From Fremontodendron californicum (Eukaryota > Streptophyta > Magnoliopsida > Malvales > Malvaceae), in the NCBI GenBank assembly GCA_030761205.1, contig JAULJL010000004.1:39900172-39964171 (forward strand): a stretch of DNA of 64,000 nt, written 5' to 3'. The position numbers and the translations under genes were made by a program. Below are positions 10,291 to 21,150 of the stretch, in pieces. Below the pieces are notes generated by a model. It searched no databases. It was not told where the DNA came from and was given only the letters and a program-made list of their open reading frames with translations. Numbering within the stretch: position 1 is the stretch's first letter; each line of letters begins with the position of its first letter.

Positions 10291-13041
10291 ATATCTTGGA
10301 AGAAAATCTCACTGAATGTTCGAATTCAAATGTCAAATTTTCAAATAATCAATGCCATGCATGAAATGTAAATGTCATGCGATGTCAATGCGTATGCCCC
10401 TGATGATGCATGTGCAAGTACCTTCGGATACTGTACACATTTTACGACACGATGCAGATGCAAAACTTAATAAATATGCGAATGTTCATGAATGATGCGA
10501 ATGTTCTCGATTGTTTCTTCTGATCTTGGTTTAGCTTTTCCAAATCGTTTTTCCTCTTCGAAACAGAGTGTATACTGAAACGCTCGTGCCTCGTAAGAGA
10601 TCAACCCTTTTCTTCACTTTGGAACTATCCCTTTGCCCCGATAGTTTTTTCAGATCAACTGGAATCCGAGTGTTCATTTCTTATACCTCAATAGTTCCAT
10701 ACCTCTGGGCCAGAAGAACCTTCGTCTTATGCCAACATCGGAAATGGTTTCTTCAAAAAAATATTTTCATTTATCTGCTTTTGCTTGCTTTTTTTTTTTT
10801 GAAAAATATTTGCTTATTTACTGAAAGCTCTTGAGCTGAAAATGTCATTATCTGATATCCAAATCTCTTGAAGATTGATGATCACCTGTTAGAAGTTTTT
10901 CTGAATGTCCATTCGGCTTTTTTTTCAAATTAAGTCGGAAGGCTTGGTACCACAAGATTTTGGTTGATCCAAGGAGACTTCACAACAGGAAAAATGTATA
11001 TCCTTTCTAGACTCACAAATGGAACAGATTTTATAGAACATAATTTTTTTGGACTCGAACAAATTCAACCTTCTTTTAGTTTCCAAATTATGGCGCTTCG
11101 ACAAACGTCAAGACTAGCTGGGAGGTTCAAACTGGAAAATTATTTCTGGAAAGGAAAACGGTCTCAGTTTTTAAAGTCAACCCTCCAAACGAGAGTTGAC
11201 AGTTTTGGGATACTTTGGAATTCCCAGATGTTCCTTAACTTCTTCAAAATGACCTCTTCTCTTGTTATGGCCTCGACGATACCATAAGCAGCACCAAAAT
11301 TCTCCCATTTTACTCTAGACTGCCCAGGTCGGGTTTTCACCCTAGAGTCTCCTTCTTTTCATTTTTTTTATTTTTTCATTAAATGTTTCACCATGCATTC
11401 AAGAAATCAAGACTTATCCAAAAAGGATTTTTAACCAGAAAGGAGACCGAAGTCTCATGCGTTTTTCTAAGAATAGACTCATCAATTTAAATGACCATGC
11501 TCGATCGAAATGGTCTTTTTCAGGTATGTAATGTAGGCCAAGGTTCGAGGTTCTGAAAAAAGATAAATAGGCCCAAACATGTGTTTAAGGTGATCAAATC
11601 AAGGACCATTTCATGAGGAGGATTCTTTTCAAAACATTCGTCTTTTCTGAGCCTTTCTCTTCATCCGATGATTTTCATTCGTTCTTTTCTTCCTTTTCTA
11701 TTTTTTTTTTGCTTTCCTTTTTCTTTTTATCTCCTTTTTTTTTTTGCATCTCTATTTTGACAAGGTGAGCCCGTAGTCATTTGAAAGCTCAGATTTCTCT
11801 TTGATTCACGACATTCTTTTTCGTTTTTGAACCAAGACTTCACTATCCGTGACCTTTGAAAAGATCTTTCCTCGAATTTGCCCCCCTAGTGTGGAGGGTG
11901 ATCCTTGATCGGGGTTGAAAGAACAAAAGTATTCACTAGGCTCAAAAGGGGTAGCAAAAGGATATTTTCTATTTTGTGAAAGGATGATGAAAGATGGCCA
12001 TTTTTCATCTCGAACACAAGCACGTAAATCGAAGAGTCATTCCTTAGAGGAAAATAATGAAAAAGTTTTTTTTTTTCTTGAAACCGTCTTGAATTTCATA
12101 AATGCATGATGTCACACTCATTTTTCTTTTTTCTTTTTTTTTCATTTTTTCTATTTTTTTTTCATTTTTTCTTTTTTTGATGCATGCTCCGAAATTACTC
12201 CATCTTTATCCACCACGCGTCTTCCGTATCTACAAATGATGCACCATTTGATTGGTCATACAAATGAGAATTCCTATCATAACGAGGAACACCTCGAGTC
12301 TTTTTTTTTTGCTCTCCGAAGGGACAAGAAAGAATATGGCTCGAAAACAGCTTTTTTTTTCTAGAAACATGAGAAAATCAGGTTTAATCAATGTTACCCG
12401 AGACGTTAATCATGAAGTGACGTCTGGGCAACTCTTGTTTTGTGGTTACGGAAAAGGATGTGAATGGTTTTGGAATAACCTTGACACACATCAATTTACC
12501 ATAATCCAGATCCTTGAAAAAGGTTTCACTTGTTTGAGACACAAAAAGCTCGGATTTTTTTTCAAAAAGTTTGTTCCATTGCTCATAACCTAAACTAGGA
12601 TCTGCATTTTCCTTGTTGCACTGACTATGGTTTCTGAAATTCAACCATATATTACTGCAAGCATTGGTTTTTTCAAACTCAAAAGATTCAAGCATGGGCA
12701 AGTCCGAAAGAGAGATGGAAGGATGTTGGGTCATTCCTAACAATGATCATCAATAATCTCAAGATATCTCCTCATTTCTTAACGTGAAGAAAGATTTTTT
12801 CTTTTAAGAATGCGCTCTTCAAAAATCAAGAATTTCTTTAATGTTTGTTTTTGCAAATTCAAGTTAAAGCACAACAAACACAAAGCTTTTAAAATTCAAA
12901 AATTATTTATTTCATGATGTCAACATAAGACAAGTGCTTTCATGATGAGGCATAGAACTACATGCATATTCCTCGATGCTTGTTGACATGCTTTTAGAGG
13001 TAACCATTCTCATCCTCCAAACCCGTGGCGAAGAAACCGAT
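10291..13041. other. Internal non-coding region of the retrotransposon
   Basis: In element orientation this follows gag, where pol would be expected. I see no catalytic motif of protease, reverse transcriptase or integrase on either strand. The longest minus-strand ORF (12384-12743, 119 codons) has no signature I recognise. The region contains ATGATGCATG-type words near 10380-10500 and several T-rich runs. Confidence 0.6.
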
Positions 13042-14598
13042 TTATGGCAATGCGGATTTCCAACGTTCGACTAGCTCTGGAGTCAAAATGCCGTTGTGGA
13101 CAAGACCTTCAATTTTTTCCTTCAGTCGTCTGCATTTTTCAGTTGAATGTCCGATTGCCCCCATGTGATACTCACACTTGCTGTTCGGGTCATAACTCCT
13201 TGCTGATGGGTTTGGAGCTGTTTTCAGAGGCACAGGGGTGAGGTATCGGTTCCTCATTAGTAATTGCAACAGGTCGGAGATTGGGATCGAAAACTTCTCT
13301 CGGTTGCCCCTCGGTCGTTTCTGGGAAGCAGGCCTAGTTGCAAGGGCTGGCATAGGATGAGATGTTTGAATATCTGGAAAGTAAGGATAATGACCTGAAG
13401 AGACATTGGTAAAGTAACACGATTGATATGGAGAGACCCGGCGATACGGAGTGAATTCTCCCATAGCCTGGACATGCTCCTCTTTCCTTTCAAGTGTCTC
13501 GTTTCCCTCGGCATTGGATGTCTCATCTCTTTCGAGTTTTCCGTTCTTAATAGCATTCTCAATCATCTCTCCTGAGGCCACCATATCTGCAAAATTCTTT
13601 GTGGCATTTCCAACGAGTCTATCATAGTACGGAGCATGCAGTGTACTCACAAAAAGGACAGTAATTTCCTTTTGAGTCAGAGCCGGTCGTACTTGGGTGG
13701 CCATGTCCATCCACCTCTGAGCATATTCTTTGAAGCTCTCAGTGGCCTCTTTCTCCATATTTTGCAAGGTCAACCTATCTGGTGCCATGTCGATCATGTG
13801 CTTATACTGAGTCTTGAAAGCTTTTGCCAGATCTTTCCAAGAACGGATATGGTCCCGATCCAACTGATTATACCATCTTGCAGCTGGCCCTGTTAGACTG
13901 TCTTGGAAGCAGTGGATTAACAGCTTGTCATTGTTGGTGTTGCCAGCCATCCTCCGACAAAACATCATGATGTGGATTGATGGACATTTCGATCCGTCAT
14001 ACTTTTCAAATTCAGGGACCTTGAATTTTGGCGGAATCACCAAATCTGGGACCAAGCTGAGCTCATTCGGATCCGTATTCCCGAAAACGTCTATTCTTTC
14101 TATGGCTTTGAGTCTCCTTTCAAACAAATCAAACTTCTGTTGCACCTCTATGTCTTCCACTTGCTTTGCCACACGTTTTTTCAGCTTTTCTTGTTCTAGT
14201 GAACCATCTTGGCTTGGAATAACAACCGAGTCTGAGGGGTGAAATTCCGAGTTCAGTTGAAATTGTCCTTGGCCTCGTTGACTCGATAGGTGAATCGGAT
14301 CTTCGTTGTCGTTTACTCGAGGTCGAGGTTCTCCCCTTATGATCGATCCTTCAGCAACCCATTTTCCTCGAGTCAGCCTAGTCATCATTTCAATCATCTT
14401 GTCTATTTGCTCACGTGACTCCTCTCGAGATTTTATGATCTGTTCCCGTGTTTCTTGCTGAGATCTGGCTAACTGTTCTTGTAGTTCTCTCTGTGCTCTT
14501 TCCACTCTATCCAGTCTATTTTGTTCATCCTCCATGATTCCGGCCTGTGTCATAGAGGCACGCAGTGATTCTCTGATTTGGAAGAGAAAACTTTTCAA
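13042..14598 (-). CDS. gag: Gag polyprotein of Ty3/gypsy Tat/Ogre type (518 aa)
   Basis: The structural protein of the retrotransposon, expected to assemble cytoplasmic particles that package the RNA. An N-terminal charged coiled coil (about residues 25-75, with repeated REQI/SREE words) precedes a retrotransposon gag domain at about 205-330. That domain contains KYDGSKCP, LTGPAARWYNQL and a W-x-DL-x-KAFKTQY block. A C-terminal knuckle, CEYHMGAIGHSTEKC at 475-489, is followed by RRLKEKIEGLVHNG. The knuckle has CX2HX5HX4C spacing instead of the classic CX2CX4HX4C; this CxYHxGxxGHSTExC form is what I recognise from Tat/Ogre Gag. The ORF is intact but followed by a stop with no pol downstream. 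The first Met is taken; an internal Met at residue 16 is also possible. Confidence 0.85.
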   Translation of the reverse strand: MKSFLFQIRESLRASMTQAGIMEDEQNRLDRVERAQRELQEQLARSQQETREQIIKSREESREQIDKMIEMMTRLTRGKWVAEGSIIRGEPRPRVNDNEDPIHLSSQRGQGQFQLNSEFHPSDSVVIPSQDGSLEQEKLKKRVAKQVEDIEVQQKFDLFERRLKAIERIDVFGNTDPNELSLVPDLVIPPKFKVPEFEKYDGSKCPSIHIMMFCRRMAGNTNNDKLLIHCFQDSLTGPAARWYNQLDRDHIRSWKDLAKAFKTQYKHMIDMAPDRLTLQNMEKEATESFKEYAQRWMDMATQVRPALTQKEITVLFVSTLHAPYYDRLVGNATKNFADMVASGEMIENAIKNGKLERDETSNAEGNETLERKEEHVQAMGEFTPYRRVSPYQSCYFTNVSSGHYPYFPDIQTSHPMPALATRPASQKRPRGNREKFSIPISDLLQLLMRNRYLTPVPLKTAPNPSARSYDPNSKCEYHMGAIGHSTEKCRRLKEKIEGLVHNGILTPELVERWKSALP

Positions 14599-16127
14599 AG
14601 CTAAACCGACTTCTTTTTTATTCCTCTCAAGTGTGCTTCATGATGCATGAGCTATGAATGCCGTGAATGTAACACGATGCCCATATGATGCATGTAAAGA
14701 ATAAACAAATTAATGCATGAGTATGTACAATGAGTGACCATGTATGTCACGAATGCAAGACCTTATTGTAATGAATGCAATCACGATGTCGATATGATGC
14801 ATGTGCAGAATAAGTAAAATGATGTACTGGTATATACAGAGAACGATCATGTATGTCACTAATGCATTCTACAATGAATGACCATGCATGTTACAATTGC
14901 AATATGATGCGAATTTGATTTGTCTAAAGAATAAACAAATTAATGCATGAATATATACAGAAAACTATTCATGATTTGGACTGAACTTGATCATTCAACA
15001 ATTTTATTGCACAAACTTTGCCCCCAAATTCAATCCGCAAATTTTTTTGTTTTTTTTTGTTTTGAATTTTTTTTTTTTGAAAAATGTTTTTTTTTTCGTA
15101 AAAATCAAAATATTATTTTCACAAGCCAATTTTTATCAAAAACTTTTGTGGTAGTGGGTCTTATTACGGCACAAATGTCCGAGTATTTATTCAACACTAC
15201 CGGTTTGCAATCCTCATTTAATCAACAACAAGTGTCTATGCGGTTTATCAAATGAGATTATTATCACCGTGAAATCAAAAATACAACTATAAATGTACAT
15301 ATTTTATTTACAAGTGCATCAATGCATGAAATGTACGAGATGTACAAAAAAAAAAATTCGTATTTACAAAGTCAAAAAGTTAACGAACATTTGCTCCGAC
15401 AGTATCGACATATTTAAGCATTACGATGCCTTCGGAGCGAAAAATGAAACTGAATTGCGGGTAGCACGATGTGCGTTCATCATTACCCAATTTACAGTTC
15501 TTGTTCGGAATGTAAACAAATAGCGAAAGATCAACATGTTCCTTCCAAATTTTGAGGATATCCGATCGGAAATTCGATATGGCTATACTCAAGTTCACTA
15601 CATGAGGTTTAGTTAGGTTCTAAAAGGCTCCAAATTGCTCCTTACTGTCGCCCGTGAAGGCTAGTAAGGCATCCCGATTTAAAACGGGTTCAATTTGTTG
15701 GAGTATATTTTCCAGGCTTATGCGGAGGTTATTGCCTCACGAAAGCGTAGGTACTTTATTACTCCGAAAGTGTTTCGCTAGCCCATGCGGAGGTTATTGC
15801 CTCACGAGAGCGTAGGTACTTTACTTTCACCTAAAGGGATAAAGCTCGGGTATAGAGCTTATGTATGAAATGCACGAGCTTGTGTGAGAAGGAACAAGCA
15901 AACCTTCGACTATTTGTCTACGACTCTTTATTCTAAACATTCCACGATTAAAAAATAAACGACATAAAAAAAATGAAGCAAGAATTAACAAATATCAAAG
16001 TGTAATTGCAAGCTAAATAAAAGTAAAGAAAGAAAGTAAAGAGAATTAAAATTAAATACCGATTAAATTCATTAATTCGAGATTTTAAAATAACACATGA
16101 TCAATTTGTGGCTCGACTCTCAAGGCT
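14599..16127 (-). other. Leader (5' untranslated region) of the retrotransposon
   Basis: Non-coding sequence between the PBS and the gag start. It holds a degenerate repeat of GATGCATG and GAATGCA words (14635-14960). It also holds two copies, about 60 bp apart (15720-15825), of a block with ATGCGGAGGTTATTGCCTCA. No upstream ORF with recognisable content is present. Confidence 0.6.
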
Positions 16128-16145
16128 TCCCCAGCGGAGTCGCCA
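16128..16145 (-). other. Primer-binding site (PBS)
   Basis: On the minus strand, 3 nt after the 5' LTR end, the sequence TGGCGACTCCGCTGGGGA begins with TGG, the complement of the CCA tail of a tRNA. Its position and 18-nt length fit a reverse-transcription primer site. I do not name the tRNA; alignment to the tRNA set of the genome would settle it. Confidence 0.75.
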
Positions 16146-16148
16146 AGC

Positions 16149-18938
16149 TGTCATAACGATTTTTTCGACCGTTACGACGATTTTTATGAAAACACAAAAA
16201 ATGGAGTCGCCACCAATCTTTTTTGCTAGGTGTGATTGGCCACCTATTAAAACCGGTTTTAGTAAAACATTAATTAAAACATTTTGTAAAACCAATTTCG
16301 AAGTCCGCGCTTTGAACCAGAGAGAAAACAAAATCGGGTTCGGGAATCGGTTACGTGCGGGGAAGGATTAGCACCCCCGCAACGCCCGTTTAGAAAACGG
16401 TACCACTTGATCATGTGTTATCTTAAATCTCGGTTTAATAGATTTAACTGGTGTTTTAAAACTAATTCTCTTTTACTTTCATTTTTATTTTATTTTAAAA
16501 AAAACATGTTTATTATTTTTTTGGATTTTCTTGAACTGTTTTCAATTTTTTTTAAAAATCGAAAGTGAACATAAATTTATTATCGAAAATACTCATTAAA
16601 TATTCCCGACACTCTCGGTGGTATTTAACGAGATCTTCTCACCTCAAGACATCTCAAGAATCACAACCGTGATATCTTTCGAATTCCGTCGTCGGCAATT
16701 TACATCCATTTTTTATTCATGCGTATGATGCGAATATTTAAATGTCGGACGCATACGACTTAGCATATAACTATAAAATTTAAACATGCAAATCATAATA
16801 TTAAAAATACGAGCGTGGCAAAATATCGAGCGCAATAAACATTCGCTCTTTATTCATTTTGTATTTAGATTATTTCCATTTTTTTTAAACGAAAACGAAT
16901 TTTTGTATCGAGCATGTCGCTAAACACTCCCACCACTCGTGGTGATATTTAACGAAATTCTCGTACCTCAAGATATCTTAGGAATCACTACCGTGACGTC
17001 CTTCGAATTCCGTCGTCGGTTATTCGCATTTATTAAAAATCTTTTTTTTTTTTTGCGAAAGTTAAAATGCTTTTAATAAAATTATTTTTTTTAAACCGAA
17101 ACCGAATAATAAAAAAATACGTCGAATACTGAGCAAAAATAAATAAACAAAAATAAATAAGAAAATTAAAATCATACCTGAAAAATACCGAGTATCCAAA
17201 AATTAAAATGTCGTACTTGATCTTTGTAAAATCACCTGAAAAATACCGAGTATCCAAAAATTAAAATGTCGTACTTGATCTTTGTAAAATCACCTGAAAA
17301 TGTCAAAAATCCAAAAAAGTCAAAAACGATAATTGTGAATTTTTCTTTTTTTTTTATATTTTTATATTTTTTTAATATTTTTGATTTTTTTAATTTTTTT
17401 TTCTTCCTCTTTTTTTATTTTTATTATTTATTTACTTTTAAAATTTTTTTTCTTTTTTTTTTTTATTTGGCCTGGCCCAAAACCAGGCCTGCTGAGCCAG
17501 GCCTGGTTCTGGCCTGGCCTGCTGGGCCAGGTTCGGCCCAACTTCTTTTTTTTCCCTTTTTTTTTTTTTTTTTTTTTTTATGGCCCAAAGGGAGGACCCG
17601 CGCGGACCCCGGGTCGGATCCGGGTCCAGGCGCGGATCCTCCTCGGGCAAAACGGCGCCGTTTCGGCGCTTACAAAACGGCGCCGTTTCGGCGCTTACAA
17701 AACGGCGCCGTTTCGGCGCCTTTCTCTCTTTTTTTCTTTTTTTTTTTTTTCGGGTCGGGCGCGCGGACCCCGGGTCGACCCGCGGGTCCGCGCGCGGACC
17801 CTGGCTCCCAAACGGCGTCGTTTTGACGCCGTTTAATTTTTTTTAAAATGGGTGACCCGCGCGGACCCCGGGTCGACCCGCGGGTCCAGGCGCGGGTCAC
17901 CTTGACCCGGTTCCCTAAACGGTGCCGAAACGGCACCGTATAAATACCCCCCAATCCCTTTTTTTTTTCATTTTCTCTCCCTTTTTTTTTTCTTTTCTCT
18001 CTCTTCTCTTTTCTCTCTCACTTCCCTCTGCTCAGCCGCCCCAAACCCAAAATCCGGTGGTCGGACCACCATGCCGGCCGCCGTCCACCGTCGCCTGCCG
18101 CCGCTCGCCGGCGGCCGGCGAACTCCAAAAATACCTTTTCCCGAACCGCCCGGATCTCCTCTTCTCGGATTCGGGCTCCATTTTGCCCGAATCCCCACCG
18201 AGATCCGTAGATCTAGAAAAAACTTTTCGACTTTCTTGTTTTTTTTTTTTTTTTTTTTTCTGCTTGGTTTTTGTTTTTGGTGTTTGATTTGTGGTTTTTT
18301 TTTTTGTTTTTTTGGTTTCGGAGGAGGTGGGGGATCTGGGGGGTTTTTTTGTTTTGGTTTTTTTGGGTCAATCTGAGGGGGGGTCTCCGAATCGGGCCTC
18401 CCCCTCTCTTCTTTTTTTGGTGTTTTTTTTTTGGCTGGCTGAGGGGCCTCCTCCTTGTCGAGGCTTCGGCCTTCTTTGGGTTTTTGGTGGGTTGGAGTCT
18501 GGGGGGATCCGAATCCGGGGTCTCCCTTCCTCCCTCCTCCTCTCTTTTTTTGGTTGATCTGGGGGTTTTTATGGTGTGGGTGGAGTGTGGGCTGATGGTG
18601 GCGTGTTGGGGTGTCTGTGCAGGGTTGGTGGTGGCTGCCGTGTCTGGTGGCTGGCGTGTGGCAGAGGGCTGTCAGAGGTAGGTTTTGGCGTGTGGCAGGG
18701 GGGTTGGTCAGGGTGGCAGAGGTAGGGCTGGGTCGGCAGGGAGGCTGGTGGCAGAGGTCTGGTTAGGGGATTAGGGTTTGGTTTAGGGTTTTAGTGGGCC
18801 TGGGCTTGGTTGAAGGGTTTGGGCCGGAAATGGGCCCATGGGCCTGGACAACAGATTGGGCCTGCTGAATAGCAGGCCTGATTCGTACTTGGTCCGGGTC
18901 GGATTCGAATCCGACCCGGACGAAAATTGGTTATTACA
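16149..18938 (-). repeat. 5' LTR of the retrotransposon (2790 bp)
   Basis: Near-identical to 4930-7668. Most of the 51-bp length difference comes from two extra copies of a 25-bp unit containing CGGCGCCGTTTCGGCGCTTA near 17655-17710. A 3-nt loop of the hairpin near 17932 is also inverted relative to the other LTR (AAA against TTT). Because the element lies on the minus strand, this LTR supplies the promoter for gag. Confidence 0.92.
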
Positions 18939-18943
18939 TGCAT

Positions 18944-19386
18944 AATATATACAATTACTAGTATTTAATTAAAGTGTGCTGGAGTAATCCAAATCCAATC
19001 CATCCATGCTGTATAACCAGGAAAGAGGATAGACAACGAAAGAAATTCTAGATTATTATAGTTTGAAAAAACAATTAATGGGAGTACAACTTTTCAAACC
19101 GTGTGGGCTATTACGGCCTTTTGAGGAGTCAATGAGACGAAGACCAAGATATTGAAAGCTTAATTTAACTCTACCTTTTCTTTCTTCCCACGTCTCTTAA
19201 TATTTACTACTATCCATACAATACAAATTATACAATTATTTTGGTTTATCTATTAAATTCTGAATAAATCAAATATTTCTCGAGATTTTGAAATAAAATT
19301 TTATCGATAATATTATTTATTACAATTTACGTATAATTATAACAATTTTAAATGATTAAACCCGACACGAAACATGGTATGCATAC

Positions 19387-19424
<38 letters not shown>

Positions 19425-20600
19425 TTACTCAAATTTGTCATGGATAATTACTAAAATAAGTAATAAGTTGTGGGAAAGGAATAAAAAGCACAACTACTTA
19501 TAATGATTATTCTTAGGGTTCGCTTAATCAGTGTTTATAGGCACTGGTTAAGGATTATTTATTTACCTTTTTAAAAAAGTTTTGTACATTTAATATATTA
19601 TTTTTACTAAATTAAAAAAAAATGATACATTAATTACACTTTTCTTTTTATATATATCACCTTAACCAGTGCCACTAGACACTAGTTAACATTTTCCTTA
19701 TTCTTAATATTGATAATTTCTTAGAAAGTATACTTTTACTATTTCACACTTATTAATAGTTCAATTATGTGAATTAATAAATTTCAAATCAAATAAATTA
19801 GAGTATGTCTTACCAACTAAGGCATTATCTTGTTTAATAGTTGTTGGCCTTTTAATAAGGCATGTGCCCTTTCTTTTAGGTTAGAATCCAATCCATTATT
19901 TTTTTATCAATTTTTTTAAATATTTTTATTATTATCATTTGCATGTTTAAAATTCATTTATTAATTATAAAAATCATACGTGTAAATGATAATTAAAGAT
20001 ATACTAAAAAATAATAAATTGAAAAATAATGGAGGATAGTCAAACCCCTTCTTCTTCACATTGCGCATTTATCCAAATGTTTTTTTTTTTCAATTGAACA
20101 CACATATATATATATATATATATAATGTTTTTCAATTATACTAGTATGTGTTACTAGTATATAATTTTATATCTCCTAATTCCAACTTTTATTTACAAAA
20201 TAAAAGTAAATATAAACTAGGCAACACGTAAATACAAACATTTGAATATTTGATTTAATAATAAATTACAGGGTTGTTACATATATTTTTAAAATTGTAC
20301 TTCTTAAAAACATTATTAAGGTTATAAAGGGTATTTTTTTTAATTTAAGAGTAGATTGTGTGGTTTTTTTATGTTAAAAAAAGTAATATAAGAAGGATTT
20401 TTAAGAGGTGTATATAATAATTTTTATACATAATTTTTTTATAAAAATGATTTTAAAAATTTTTTCAACTAAAAAAACACGTTGGGCACGTGGCAAAATC
20501 GTGTCATATCAGTGTTATTATTATTATATATATAGTGGTAAAAATGAAAGAGCTTGGAAAGAGGGGGGGCAGAGGGTAGCTGGCTGAAAGCGAGAAAAAG
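18944..20600. other. Intergenic region upstream of the first WRKY gene
   Basis: AT-rich spacer with TA microsatellites at about 19390-19418 and 20102-20124, and one Mutator-type MITE (19516-19697). I see no coding exon. Confidence 0.5.
19516..19697. mobile_element. Mutator-type MITE (182 bp)
   Basis: A short element flanked by a perfect 9-bp duplication TTATTCTTA (19507-19515 and 19698-19706). Its ends are imperfect inverted repeats (GGGTTCGCTTAATCAGTG against GGAAAATGTTAACTAGTG) that become exact at the inner GGCACTGGTTAAGG. Nine-base duplications are typical of Mutator-like elements. It has no ORF and lies about 1.5 kb upstream of the WRKY start codon. Confidence 0.75.
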
Positions 20601-20713
20601 TTGACTAGATAAAATTAAGGTCAACAAGATGAAGCTTCTTTTGGTCTTGTGAGTTCAAAATGTATATACCAAACTAATACAATCTCATTCGTGGTGGGGG
20701 CTTGACCTTGACA
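20601..20713 (+). promoter_or_regulatory. W-box cluster in the WRKY promoter
   Basis: Four TTGAC cores occur in 113 bp: TTGACT at 20601, GGTCAA (TTGACC on the minus strand) at 20619, TTGACC at 20702 and TTGACA at 20708. They lie about 440-550 bp upstream of the start codon, and a fifth core lies near 21038. WRKY proteins bind TTGAC(C/T), and group IIa members are known to act on their own promoters, so autoregulation is likely here. Confidence 0.6.
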
Positions 20714-21150
20714 TCGCCTTAGAATTTCAATATTTTCGTACCGAGCTGCATGACTTTCTTTATTTCTTATGTCCCCCTTTTTTTTTTTTTTTTTTCTTTA
20801 CTAGTACTAAAAAAGTAGAAACTCAAAAGCAAATCTCTAACAATTTAATATTTATTTTGTTTGTATGAATGTTAGACAGCTTATCAAAGTGAAGATTCCA
20901 AGTGGGATGTCTGTGAGAGAAGGCTCTTTCAGCCTCATCTTCCGGTAACTTTCCTGAAAAAACCAGATCGTTGAAACATCTTCTGAATTTTATCCTCTAT
21001 ATATTTCCCTTTTCCTGGGTATTAATCTCTCATTCCCTTGACAAAACCTTGAGCCTGATCCTCATATAATTTCTTCAGCTTCAGCTTCAGCTTACCTGCC
21101 CTTGCTTGCTTGCTTGTTCTTTTCTTGTTCTATACTCTACTATTTCAGTG

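Larger units (their letters stand above)
4930..18938 (-). mobile_element. Ty3/gypsy Tat/Ogre-type LTR retrotransposon, gag-only, 14.0 kb
   Basis: A structurally complete LTR element flanked by the 5-bp duplication TGCAT (4925-4929 and 18939-18943). Orientation is minus, based on three signs. The gag ORF is on the minus strand. A primer-binding site starting TGG lies 3 nt from the inner end of the LTR at 16149-18938. A purine-rich AAAGAGGGGCAGC tract abuts the LTR at 4930-7668. The internal 8.5 kb codes only for Gag; I see no protease, reverse transcriptase, RNase H or integrase motif in any frame. The LTRs differ by eye at about half a dozen substitutions plus a few indels, so insertion was recent. 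The element is therefore non-autonomous and would depend on a pol-bearing relative. Assignment to the Tat/Ogre lineage rests on the gag zinc-knuckle motif and the hypervariable tandem repeats next to the polypurine tract. Confidence 0.9.

Noticed and set aside
10291..13041. A degraded pol gene in the retrotransposon
   Set aside because: I looked for protease, YxDD-type reverse transcriptase and integrase signatures on the minus strand and found none. A profile search would still be the decisive test.
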